Assembly (NCBI RefSeq): GCF_043290135.1
Contig: NC_134710.1
Location: 199,801,692-199,865,691, forward strand
Reading direction: 5' to 3'
DNA: 64,000 bases
Source of the DNA: Rhipicephalus microplus
Taxonomy: Eukaryota; Arthropoda; Arachnida; Ixodida; Ixodidae
In this document: positions 13,401-22,254 of the stretch, in pieces
Numbering within the stretch: the stretch's first letter is position 1
How the letters are laid out: each line of letters starts with the position of its first letter
The notes under the pieces: generated by a model
Told to the model about the DNA's origin: nothing
The model's input: only the letters and a program-made list of their open reading frames with translations
Database searches by the model: none
Program-made: the position numbers and the translations under genes

Positions 13401-14866
13401 CGGGTAAGGGCCATGCAAGCTATTTCGGTGGCAAATGATTCTCCACGTGTTTTTAACATTTCCTCAGACTTATTTGAAAATAGGTAAGGGAAGTGCTCCG
13501 GAAGGTTGGCTGAAATTGCTGCTTCCGTACACAATTGGCCGAAAGGGCCCTCGATTACAACCCTCGCTATCGGTAGGCAGACGCTTTGCTTTTCTGCCAC
13601 TTGCCGAATCCAGGCACACTCTCCTATATAGTCTTCGGAAGATACGCAACTTGGATGCGCTACATCCATTGTGGCCGCCGAGTCCCTCAATACCCTACAC
13701 ATTCGGCCGTTCACTGAGAGTGTCCTCATGTAAGGCTTCAACAGCTTTAAGCTATCCTCTGACTCCTGAATTGTGGCAAATGCCATGTGCCTCTTACAGC
13801 TCCTGGCCATGTGGCCCTTTTCTCCGCAGCTGTAGCAAACAACTGGCTTCCGCGCTTCTAACGCATGCGCTATGTCACCAGGCGCCTTTGAACCTGATGA
13901 AGGTGCCGCCTTAGTCCCCTCACTGTCCTTTCCCTGCTGATTGTCTAATAACTTGGAATTTTCGGGTTTCCAGTTATTTCTTGCAAACCTCTTGCGTCCC
14001 TGGTTTCCCGACCAGCTTTCTACCTTTTCATTTTTTTCCGAAGTTCGTGGTGTATTGCGGAGACTACGGCGTGAGCAGTAATCTTCGGCGAGTTCTGCTG
14101 CCCTGTTCATGTCTACGTCTTTCATCCTATCCTGCACCCAAAGCCTTACCTCCTCGGGAATTCCCCGGTAAAACTGCTCAAGTACCATCAACTCAATGAC
14201 CTTGTCATGGTTGCCATAGACTTGCGCGCTTTTGAGCCACTCTTCAAAGTTGGCTCTAATTTGGTAGGCATAGTCTGAATGAGATTCGTTGCCCCTCTTA
14301 GAGTGCCTGAACCGCAGGCGGAAAGCCTCTGTCGATAGGCGACATTTTCGTAGCAATGCAGCCTTTACCCTGTCATACACCTCGGAGTCCTCTTTATTCA
14401 TTCTTGCGATAACATCGGACACTTCGCCTGGTAGTACGCATATCAGTTTTTGTGGCCAAGTCTCCCTATTAAACCCTGCATTTTCGCATGCTCGCTCAAA
14501 ATGCACGAGGTATAATGCAATGTCGTCACCCGCCTTGAAGGTGTGGATTAGATCCTTTATCTTTGATTCTCCACCCCCTGAATTTTGATTTCCCACGGAC
14601 ATACGAAGCTCCAGTTCTTTCAGACGGATTTCATGTTCTTTATGCTCGCGATCCCTCCTTATTTCCTCCTCTCTTTGTTCACGGGCTAAGCGCTCACGCT
14701 CCTCTTTCTTTGCCAAAATGGTTTCTCTGGCCTCAATGGCCTCTTCTAAACTCACTTCCTCTTTTCCCAAGTGCTCCAAAATTTGTTGTTTTCTTTTAAC
14801 CGAGCCGACCGAAATATTCAGCTCCTGACAAATTTCGAGGAGTTCTTGGACCTTAAACTTCTCCAT
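10427..14866 (-). CDS. Gag-Pol polyprotein (protease-integrase-RT-RNase H order)
   Basis: An uninterrupted 1,479-residue frame. The first ATG gives MEKFKVQELL; the frame is open 30 codons further upstream but has no ATG there. N-terminus: a short SAP-like helix region and a charged coiled coil (about 40-90), then gag (100-270) and a CCHC zinc knuckle CYSCGEKGHMARSC (344-357). The protease motif is DSA (D395) instead of DSG/DTG. Integrase: an HHCC zinc-binding region (His643, His650, Cys680, Cys683) and a catalytic triad D713, D772, E807 with 34 residues between the last two, then a GPY-like module (WEGPATVL) ending YHSNLMKPY. RT follows (about 1070-1240) with the palm Asp in LDLVRGYWQVPL and YLDDV (1212-1216). 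RNase H ends the protein, with Asp in QCDASERGLG, ETDHSP and NADALSR. One frame encodes all products, so gag is not separated by a frameshift or stop. Confidence 0.95.
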   Translation of the reverse strand: MEKFKVQELLEICQELNISVGSVKRKQQILEHLGKEEVSLEEAIEARETILAKKEERERLAREQREEEIRRDREHKEHEIRLKELELRMSVGNQNSGGGESKIKDLIHTFKAGDDIALYLVHFERACENAGFNRETWPQKLICVLPGEVSDVIARMNKEDSEVYDRVKAALLRKCRLSTEAFRLRFRHSKRGNESHSDYAYQIRANFEEWLKSAQVYGNHDKVIELMVLEQFYRGIPEEVRLWVQDRMKDVDMNRAAELAEDYCSRRSLRNTPRTSEKNEKVESWSGNQGRKRFARNNWKPENSKLLDNQQGKDSEGTKAAPSSGSKAPGDIAHALEARKPVVCYSCGEKGHMARSCKRHMAFATIQESEDSLKLLKPYMRTLSVNGRMCRVLRDSAATMDVAHPSCVSSEDYIGECAWIRQVAEKQSVCLPIARVVIEGPFGQLCTEAAISANLPEHFPYLFSNKSEEMLKTRGESFATEIACMALTRSKARELTQQLSSSPSGEQTSEGSVGKPEVVATENESAMRVVETETGAMVDNSEEISLTPENEDLVTGSVLTPASTSWCQLARTDRATLVVDQKADLALSMLLDAIHKEGNSRKNVSFYTQNEVLHRRYENAKGRVYNQVVVPLKYRRNILDLAHSNAWAGHLGIKKTKAKLAQEFYWPGCWKDVEMFVRGCDTCQRIGKSTDKWKAPMKLVPIVTEPFRRLVIDIVGPLPPSKSGYRYVLTALCVATKFPEAIALKELSSVCVVDALLSIFSRVGFPSEIQCDNGSVFTSCLTTTFLERCGIKIAHSSIHHPQSNPVERMHSVMKRVLRALCFEHKSDWEGCIPAAMFSLRSAPHESTGFSPAELVYGRNLRGPLHLIRESWTGYGEDPNVVSYVLDLLGRLGTTREVVESNMRAAQALSKARYDKSARKRVFRVGDEVMLLCPSRKNKLDVQWEGPATVLSVLSDTNYEVKWGRKCPKVYHSNLMKPYMRRKAVVNLALNLPEDEGAEILCLSDGTVSSTLSDRVDTGNTLSKAQEEDLELLVQEFATVFSEKPGKTDVIKHDIELTVNKPISCKPYRVSPRQREILEAEIRRMIDLGVIIEADSDFTSPLILVEIPGRDPRPCVDYRRLNSVTVDQTYPIPNIEERVETVSKAKYISTLDLVRGYWQVPLTERASRYAAFISPLGTFRPLMMSFGLKNAPYCFSRLMDKVLHGLEKFALPYLDDVAIFSDKWEDHVEHLRMVLERVKNAGLTVKREKCHLGCAEVSYLGHIVGNGRRRPSELKVAAVVGYRRPSTKTEMRAFLGLTGYYQHYVPNYSEIASPLTDSLRKTEPVNIQWDSKKEDAFQKLKHALSEKPVLRAPDFAKPFTIQCDASERGLGAVLCQTDQSGEERPVLYLSRKLSSREEAYSTSEKECACIVWAVRKLGCYVAGSKFIIETDHSPLTWLHQMSPKNGRLLRWSIALQQHNFEVRYKRGGLHTNADALSRAF

Positions 14867-15049
14867 CTTAGATATGCACACCGTTTCTCTTCTAAGGTAA
14901 TTTTGCCCACGAGCCACCCAATTCTTGGTCTGCGAATCAAAATTTACCAAAATCACCCTACCACGTTACCGACCATCTGCGCTAACGAGTCTGGCGAAAA
15001 GAAGAGCAAACACGCGGCACTCACCACTTCGATGCAGCCGACGCAGGCG

Positions 15050-15070
15050 AATCCCATAAGCTGCCAGCCA
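15050..15070 (-). other. Primer-binding site region
   Basis: One base after the 5' LTR, the coding strand reads TGGCTGGCAGCTTATGGGAT. TGG is the complement of the tRNA CCA end. Its complement (aatcccataagctgccagcca) loosely resembles the 3' end of a leucine tRNA, whose T-arm and acceptor run AATCCCA...GCTGCCA plus CCA. The match is imperfect, so the primer identity is a guess. Confidence 0.5.
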
Positions 15071-15071
15071 C

Positions 15072-15724
15072 TGTTGCGCCTTTGGGTAGCGTGGTGCGGA
15101 CTCGGGCCATCCGAGTCCCCGGAGAGGACGAGTAGAGAAGCCGGAGAAGGAGAAAAAAAATGTTTATATACAGTATTTACATGGTAGCGTGGTACAACAT
15201 GAAAAGAGAATCACACCCGAGCGCCTCTGCGCTAGCGTTTTTATACATCGTCCGCCTTCCCAAGATCCCTTGCAAAGAAAATTTATGCGCAGGATCCTCC
15301 AATGAGATCGTCGTCTTCCTCTCCGTCCCCGAAGAGGGAAAGCCAAACACCGCCTCCCTCTGAACCTAGGAAAGGGGCAAGACATGCCCAGTTCGCTGTT
15401 TGGTGAGGGAGACCCCACGCGCCAGCGTGGCACCACAGTGAGATGACGTGGAATCCCATGCGCAAAGTCGCTCCCTGATGCAGCCAGGTTGACTCAAGCA
15501 AGGCAGAATACCCCGTACAGCTGCTGGGTCGACGCTGCTTCGGAGTGTTGCTCTCGGCGGCTGACAAAAGCTTGGCCAACGACTTTTGTGTCAAGAGGAG
15601 CCGGCGACGTGGTTTTTCCAGATTGTCCGCGTCCGTCGCCGTCCCGGTGCAGGGTTGACTCATCAACAGCTGCCAGGTGCCAGCAGGCCGCGAAGACCAC
15701 GTGGAACTTGGGCGAGGCACAACA
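15072..15724 (-). repeat. 5' LTR of the inner retrotransposon
   Basis: Matches 9240-9892 with no difference found by eye. A TATA-like TATATAAA lies on the coding strand at 15170-15163, about 90 bp from the LTR end; it could be the promoter TATA box, giving a long U3 and a short R-U5. No AATAAA was seen in the LTR. Confidence 0.96.
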
Positions 15725-15728
15725 AGCC
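15725..15728. repeat. Target-site duplication, right (AGCC)
   Basis: Partner of 9236-9239. Removing the inner element with one AGCC brings the two halves of the outer integrase together. Confidence 0.88.
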
Positions 15729-16440
15729 CTTGTTTCTGCGTAGCGAGTAAGATAGTTCGTAGCGACAACTACCCACTTGTTTCCAGTATGCGAAGTCGTA
15801 AATGGTCCAAGGAGGTCAATTCCAATTTGAGCAAAAGGCACGGTGGGCACTTGAACTGGTTGCAACCATCCGACTGGTTTTACAGGTGGCGATTTTTGTC
15901 GTTGACAATCGAGGCACGTGGAGGACGTAATGCTTTACAGTACCTCGAAACTTCGTCCAGTAGTACTTCTGTTGGATTCTGGCCAATGTGTGCGTATATC
16001 CGAGGTGGCTGGAGGTTGTCTCACTGTGCAAGCCCTCAGAATTTCAACGCGAATAGATGTCGGGACGACAAATAAGAGGGCGATTCCGCTGTAGAAAATG
16101 TTCTTTTAGGACACCACTGCGCAAGCAGAACGACGACAGGCTCCTTGAAAATATCTTGGGAACGCTTGTAGACTGGCTGGTAAGAAAATAATATGGAGAA
16201 GCAGCTCGCTGTCTCCTTTCTGCTTAGACAAAATGGTGACGGTGTCGACCACTCCTAAAAACCCCTTTCCATCCTCTTCTGCGACATTGTGTTGCTTTAT
16301 AGGTGACCTGGATAAGCAATCAGCATAGTAGTGCTGCCGTCCCGACTTCTAGATGACTATCATATCGAATTCTTGTAGGCGCACGCTAGCTGACCAGATG
16401 GGTCCTTCAAGTTGGTCAGCCAGCAAAGGGAGGGGTGGTC
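15729..16440 (-). pseudogene. Outer Ty3/gypsy element: RNase H tail and 5' half of integrase
   Basis: Minus-strand remnants in several frames. Near 16400-16300, SGRQHYYADCLSRSP marks the end of the RNase H domain. Near 16010-15900, HLGYTHTLARIQQKYYW is the integrase N-terminal zinc-binding region, although its Cys pair is damaged (VLHVPRLS in place of a CxxC). At 15865-15725, QIGIDLLGPF carries the first catalytic Asp, followed by VVVATNYLTRYAETRA, where the inner LTR interrupts it. The rest of the integrase is at 8565-9239. Confidence 0.87.
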
Positions 16441-16712
16441 GCTGACTACGTGGATGATTGGCCGTAGAGGTATTGTCGAAACTTTATAACTGACCATACT
16501 ACAGCAAGACATTCCTTTTCCGTTGTTAAATAATGGGAACCGGCACGAAAAAGCGTCTTACTTGCATATGCGATCACTCTCTCGGCTGAGTCTTGCCGCT
16601 GGACGAGTTCAGCGCCTAAACCTACGTTGCTGGCGTCGGTGTGGCTCGTGGTACCGTCCTCGTCAATATAAGCAAGCACAGGTGGTGTCTGCAGGTGCTG
16701 GGTCGTAGATCG
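16440..16712 (-). pseudogene. Outer Ty3/gypsy element: RNase H fragment
   Basis: The frame at 16679-16446 contains HTDASNVGLGAELVQ and YLTTEKECLAVVWSV, the first two catalytic blocks of a gypsy RNase H, then FRQYLYGQ. It continues in another frame into the SGRQHYYADCLSRSP region. Damaged by frameshifts. Confidence 0.85.
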
Positions 16713-17555
16713 TCAAATGCTGCTTGTTCCTCTTCGCCCGATAAAAAAGGAACATTGTCTCTCGTTATACGTGTTAAGGGCGACTCTATGTGCAAGGAAT
16801 GGGTGGTAAATCTGTGGTAGTAGGCGAAGAGGCCAAAAAAGTCGCAAGGCCTTTTTATTCACTGGAAACGCAAATTTTCGGATGGCAACGATCTTGTAGG
16901 GGTTTGGGCGAACACCTTCATAGCTCACCACATGCCCTAAGAATCGGAGTTCCTTGAAACCGAAATGATATTTCTCCGGGTTCAGCGTCAGGCCGGAGGA
17001 CAATATTACTCGATAATGCCTGGTTATTAGCCGTACGCAGAAAAGGAGGAAGAAGCCAGCATCACGTGTAGTGGTCTCTGGCGTTTTCGAGTAAGACGAC
17101 GTTGCGCATCTGCTCTTGCACTTTGTTTTTGTGTGCCAATAGAGCGTTGCTGTTAACGTCGAAAGGAAGCCTTGTGTCCTGTTCTTTGCACGTTGCGACA
17201 CTGGTGGAGGTGCTGGGTAGTCGCATGTTACAGCTACAAGAGCACTTGAACGGGGTGGAAGGGTCACGTGATCTTCGAAGACGCGCAGATGTTTACGCCG
17301 CTGGTCGTTACATCTCATATCTGGAACTTGATCTGGGGCCACCAAAAATGTAACTGACCTGTCTGGAATGTCTATGACGGCGCCGTATTCACAAAGGAAG
17401 TCCATCCCCGAGATAAGGTCATTGCAGCACTCGGACAAAATCACGAACGTGGCAACGAAAGCTGAACCACCGATACTAATTTTGGCAGTGCACTTTCCAG
17501 TTGGCATCATCCGTTGGCCCCCCGCGGTACTTATGTTAGGCCCCGTCCATGACAT
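16713..17555 (-). pseudogene. Outer Ty3/gypsy element: protease C-terminus fused to RT thumb (RT core deleted)
   Basis: A 280-codon minus-strand frame. Its first ~110 residues are the protease second half and linker, with DLISGMDFLCEYGAVIDIPD, the usual ILGMDFL flap-side block. After about residue 115 it jumps through unrelated-looking sequence to LTLNPEKYHFGFKELRFLG and GVRPNP, the RT thumb. The RT fingers and palm, including the YxDD motif, are missing, so several hundred bases were lost near 17000-17200. This copy cannot encode RT. Confidence 0.82.
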
Positions 17556-19223
17556 TTTAACTTTTTAGGCCAACCAGCAAGCTTTCTGCGCATGATAGAG
17601 AAATCTGCGCCAGTGTCTACTGGTGCTGTCGCAGGGCGCCCGTCTATGTAAACAGCTATGTCGGCGCTTACAATTTCTTGTGGGGTCGGCGGCGTTGCAT
17701 GGTTCGTCGTATCGTCGTATTGTACTGGTACTGGAGGTATTGCAGCATCTCGACGAGTGGCAACCTTCCCTTCAAAGGTCGCAGCTATTAGTTTCCCGAT
17801 GAGGGCTTGGGGACCTGCCCCGGACAGCGTCGGCGTAACTACGACGGTTGGGCGAAGAGCTCGGAGAAGGCGATGGAGAGCGGGGTCGACGATACAGACC
17901 GGATGACTGTCCTTGCGGGTGCGCGCTGTCACGTCGGGTGTCGAAACGAGGTCGTGAAAAAGTCGGCGCATAAGTCGGGTATTTTTCTTCACGATATGGA
18001 CAGATGCGGTAAACATGTCCAGCTTCTCCGCAATGAAACACAGTGGACGGCGGTCGACGATGCGCCACAGATCCGTCTTGCGAACGAAGGGTAGACTGGT
18101 AGGCACCCTCGGCGACCAAGTTGCAGGTGTCGGCGGAGGGTAGAACGGCGGGTAGAACGGAGTTTCAGTAGGTGCGGTATATTGCGGAGTCGTCGTCGTT
18201 GGTGGTGGCGGCGGCGTCGGTGGGTTGTAGACTGGTGGCACCGGCGTGTTGTAAGACTGAGCCAGTGCAGACGAGTTGTGCGGCACTGGCGACGGACGAC
18301 GGGTGGCTGCCGCATAGTTAATAGATCGCTGGGCTGGTAGTGATTCAGGCTGGGAAAATGCTTGCCTGATTTTCTGCCGCACAACCTCTCCAACTGAAGC
18401 CATTGCGCGTTCTTGCGGAGTCACAAGGAAGTTGCGGATCTCCTCACGAACAACCTCACGAATAAGCTCACGAAGAGAACCGTCACTGCCGGCCGTTAGA
18501 GCAGAGACGCTGATTGAGGCACTGTTTGTTCGGTCGTAATAGCGACACCATTGCTGCAGTGCGCGCTCGATAGCTGTAGCCTCTTTGATGAATTCCGCAA
18601 CGGCCGTCGGTGGATTGCGGAGAAGGCAGGCAAACAGCTGTTCTTTGACACCTCGCATCAGATGGCGGAGTTTCTTGGCTTCAGGTCTATCAGGGTCAGC
18701 CCGTACAAATAAGCGCGTCATGTCCCCCGCAAACATGGCGACACTATCATTCAGTTTCTGGACCCGAGACTCGATGAGTTGCTGAGCAAAATCACGGCGA
18801 TCGTTGTTTGCGAAGGTGCTGAGAATCTGGCGGCAAAATTCATCCCATGAAGACAGCGTTGCTTCGTGGTTCTCATACCACGTACGAGCGCTGTCTGCTA
18901 AAGCAAAGTAGGTGCGTGAAAGCTTTAGCTCGGTGTTCCAGTGCCTTAGCGACTCGCTCATACTAGGCTAACCAGTCCTCAACGTCTTCATACGCCTCAC
19001 CATGGAATGTTTCCGGAATCTGAGGCTGCTCAATAGTCAGCTGGGAAGCACCTTCAGTTGCCGTTTCTCTAGGCGGAGTGCTATGCTGGAAAATTTCCAG
19101 GGGAATTGCCTCAGGACTAAGGCCTCGCTGTCGGCAACTGTAGCGGTGGACAGGGGTATCCACTGAAGGAACGGGTTGCGGTGTCGGACTTGAAGTGCCG
19201 GGCCGCGGAGGAGTCCCGAGCAT
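17531..19223 (-). pseudogene. Outer Ty3/gypsy element: gag and start of protease
   Basis: Minus-strand gag in three pieces. 19223-18963 holds the proline-rich N-terminus ending FHGEAYEDVEDWLA. 18961-17531 is a 476-codon frame with LSRTYFALADSARTWYENHE and the retrotransposon-gag core MFAGDMTRLFVRADPD...LMRGVKEQLF. The zinc knuckle lies in a shifted frame (18119-17772), where FHCGEAGHVYRICPYR lacks the first Cys. The protease active site is intact in APVDTGADFSIM near the end of the 476-codon frame. At least two frameshifts and a stop make it non-functional. No LTR or primer site is seen upstream; a different pro-RT fragment abuts it at about 19270. Confidence 0.85.
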
Positions 19224-19269
19224 TAGTCGTAGAACTCCAGCACCTCCATATAATAGCAGCCGTCTTTGA

Positions 19270-20370
19270 TGTTACTCGAATGTTGATGAGAAAACAACGA
19301 CGTCGTCGAGGTATACCTGACACGTCTGCCACTTAAGGCCTGACAAAACGGTCTCCATCAGTCTCTGAAATATTGCTGGAGCAGAGCACAATCGAAAGGG
19401 CAAGACTTTAAACTCGTAAAAATTGTCAGTCGTTACAAAAGCAGTCTTTTCTCTGTCTCGCTCATCCACGTCAATTTTCCGATATCCCCTTTTCAGATTG
19501 AACGAGGAGGAAGAAGGGCATATGCCTAAGCCTGTCAAGCGAATCGTCAATACACGGTAATGGGCATACGTCTTTCTTTGTTACGTGGTTCAGCTTGTGG
19601 TAGTCTACACAGAAGCGTAAGCTGCTGTCTTTCTTTTCAACCAGCACTACCAGGGATGCCCAAGGCCTTTCTGACGGCGGGACGATGTCAACGTCAAGCA
19701 TTTTTTGGACTTGTTCTTCGATTGCTTCGCGTTTTTTCGGTGCCATGCGGTATGGGTTTACCGAATTGGTCCTGCCGTTTCTTCGCATATAATTTGGTGC
19801 TTTGTCAATGGCATTTGATTTACCGTCCAGGTCGATGAAAAACTATCTTTGAACTGGGCGAGAACATCTAGAAGACTCTGCCTCTGCGCTGGTGATAAAT
19901 TTCTGCTCACGTCGGCAGGTGGTGGCGCTGAAGCGGCTGGCATCTCCGCCTGTTGCACTGCGAAGCGCTTGCGGAATTGTACTATTTCGTCGAAGTATGC
20001 AACTGTGGTACCCTCTGTAATGTATCGACGCTCGTTGCTGAAGTTCGTAAGCAGGACCTCTGCTAGACCAGACACTACACTGACGAGACTTCTGGCAATA
20101 ACAATTTCTCGAGAGAGTGAAAGCGTCGATACTTGTTCCGCGACACCTTCTCCAGTATGCTGCGTGTTACGCGTGACAGAGACGAGGCGGCATTCTAACG
20201 CTGGTATGGTCACGTCGTCAATGACGCGCATGTACTTGTGCTGCAGCTCTGCACTATGGTCTGCTGAGAAGGTCAGTACACCATCCGGTATATTTATGAT
20301 GGCACCGTACTCTCGCAAGAAATCCATACCCAAGATTGCCTGTTTACCACACCCAGAAAGAATCAAACTA
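19270..20370 (-). pseudogene. Second Ty3/gypsy pro-RT fragment
   Basis: Minus strand, in three overlapping frames. 20366-19758 starts in the protease (GCGKQAILGMDFLREYGAI) and runs through the linker into pol. 19788-19471 has the RT fingers (PYRMAPKKREAIEEQVQKML, PWASLVVLVEKKDSS, RFCVDYHKLNHVT). 19550-19272 has the palm (KIDVDERDREKTAFVT, CQVYLDDVVVFSSTFE). It stops just after the YLDDV block and meets the gag of the outer element without an intervening LTR. It is related to the outer element (shared GMDFL.EYGA and DIP blocks) but diverged, so it is a separate copy or the product of a rearrangement. Confidence 0.87.
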
Positions 20371-20429
20371 AACCCTCATGTGCATTTCCAAAGACACAAC
20401 AAAATTAACTGCTACCCATCTGCATAGCA

Positions 20430-21990
20430 TCACTCTGTGCCCACTCGACACCATTAATCACGTGTTAGCGGCTGCCTCAACAAGCCCGAAGTGTTTATAC
20501 TATTACTGTTCTCGTATTTCTTCTTACAGGTTATCGTATAGTCAGAAAAACTGAGACGTGAGACAGGCACCTGAGTTTTTGCTGATTGTCGTCTTAACGT
20601 AGCGTTGCGAATGATAAAGAGCCAGGATTCTCCTGGGGCCTTGTTTCATATAGCTCAACCACGCGTTAGTCGATGGCTGCGGAAGATAGAACGAAGCCCC
20701 GGCCACTGATTTCCTAAAATTTGTCAGCTCGCCTTGTTAAACAAAATATTTTAAGGCAAAACTGGTGCTAAAAGAATCATAGCATATAAATTTCCGTAAA
20801 GCTTACTTAGTTCAAACTGCATCAGTAATATTAGGATGTGAATGATTTGGTAATGTTGTATCTAATTTGCACACGGAAAATAAAAGAATAACGTGCTGGG
20901 GCTACTTTTAGGAACAATTAAAGTCAAGGTTTTTATCTCCTTTGAGCTTAATAAAATGTAAAATCTGTGTCTAATATAGTACTCTAAGTCACTAATAAAC
21001 AGTACGAAAGTAAGCCACCCGTTTTCTTCTATAAATCAGCTCTTAGGATACAAGCAGCGTGGTATTCATAAATTCGAGTGTGCAACTTTTTACGCATGCC
21101 CAACTGTATTATAGACATGCGGGCTTAACTAGCCGATCAACGTTGTCCTTCAGCTCTGATACAATCACTGGGAAGCTCGAAAGACTTGGCACAACTCAAC
21201 GTGTCGTCAGACGACTTCGCCCGTTTCGATTTTTTTCTCACTAGCCCCGCGTGTACTTGATTACCGAGCGTTGGGTGAGTAGCATATTCATTTTGGACCT
21301 GACTTGAAGCTGCTGCCAATTTCGATATTGTTTTTGATACATGTCATTTTAGATCATTCAAAATACTTTATGAGTTTGTCAGCGAATTCGACCAGCCCAT
21401 CGTTCATAAAACTGTCCATAATATTTGAAGACTGCAATATTATCATGAGGCTAACAAAATGCCAAACTCGCTTTTGGTAGATGTCAATTGCTTGTGCACA
21501 GCAGAACAAGACAGAGTCTGTAAGCTTGTGATATAGAAAAGTCGTTGAACAAGCAAGGTCGCAACGCTTGAGGTTTCACAATGGGACTTGTTCGTGAAGA
21601 AATAACTTTGCCTGTGTAAATAAGTGGCACCTTGCTTACGTCACATCCAATCGTTACTACGAAACTGATTCGGAAAATCAGCATGAAACGTGACGGAGAC
21701 ACACGAAAAACCAACTTTATAGGTGTGTGCTCTTTATTTTAAGGCCACGTTAAAAAGGTACGATCGCCTATAAATTTCTTTGACATCATCCGAATTTCCT
21801 GCGTAGGCATGGGTGTTGGTTTTTCAGTCCTTTAATTTTAGTTTCAAGAAACTTCTGTGGTTAGAGGGCTGCCATACTGCATCGTTCTCATCTTTACGCT
21901 CCTTCACGTTCGCCTGGATTTTTCATATGTGCATCGTCTATAACTCACCCAGCTGTCTGCCTGACTGCTATATTCTGATGTGTGATATGA
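20430..21990. other. No gene recognised
   Basis: AT-rich sequence with no supported ORF, repeat pair or RNA gene. Confidence 0.5.
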
Positions 21991-21992
21991 TG

Positions 21993-22252
21993 GACGCTTA
22001 AGGGTCCCCCAAGCCTTATTCTTCTGAATGATAATAATATCAATTTTCTTATTACTGTTCATATTATCCCTACTACTACTACCACTACTATTACTACTAA
22101 AAAACTTTTCTCACAAAACAGTCCAAGGTTCCAGCCAAAGGTTCAAGCTTCTAAATTAAAAATGCTGTGCCCAGTGGGGTGTCTTTTATTGGCCTTTCGT
22201 TCCCGCAAGACATTGACAGACAAGTGTCTTTAGGGGTTCTGGTAGGGTAAAC
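21993..22252 (+). repeat. 260-bp direct repeat, copy 1
   Basis: Matches 24220-24485 at high identity, 2.2 kb away. Both contain taagggtcccccaagcc at the start, a (TAC/ACT)n-like tract in the middle, caaggttccagcc, and tgtctttaggggttct near the end. The unit lacks coding potential. The region after copy 1 shows a small repeated aacaggtta. Confidence 0.88.
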
Positions 22253-22254
22253 AG

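Larger units (their letters stand above)
9240..15724 (-). mobile_element. Intact Ty3/gypsy-type LTR retrotransposon with Gmr1-like domain order
   Basis: A complete 6,485-bp element on the minus strand: 653-bp LTRs that I cannot tell apart by eye, a 4-bp target duplication (AGCC), a TGG-starting primer-binding region, one open gag-pol frame of 1,479 codons, and a G-rich polypurine tract. The pol order is protease, integrase, reverse transcriptase, RNase H. That is the order of Ty1/copia, yet the RT is clearly of Ty3/gypsy type with a YLDDV active site. The Gmr1 group of Ty3/gypsy elements is known for exactly this order. It is inserted in the integrase of an older gypsy copy. Matching LTRs and an open frame imply a recent insertion that may still be active. 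Confidence 0.95.

Noticed and set aside
11574..14799. Plus-strand ORFs opposite gag-pol
   Set aside because: Antisense shadows of the long minus-strand frame.
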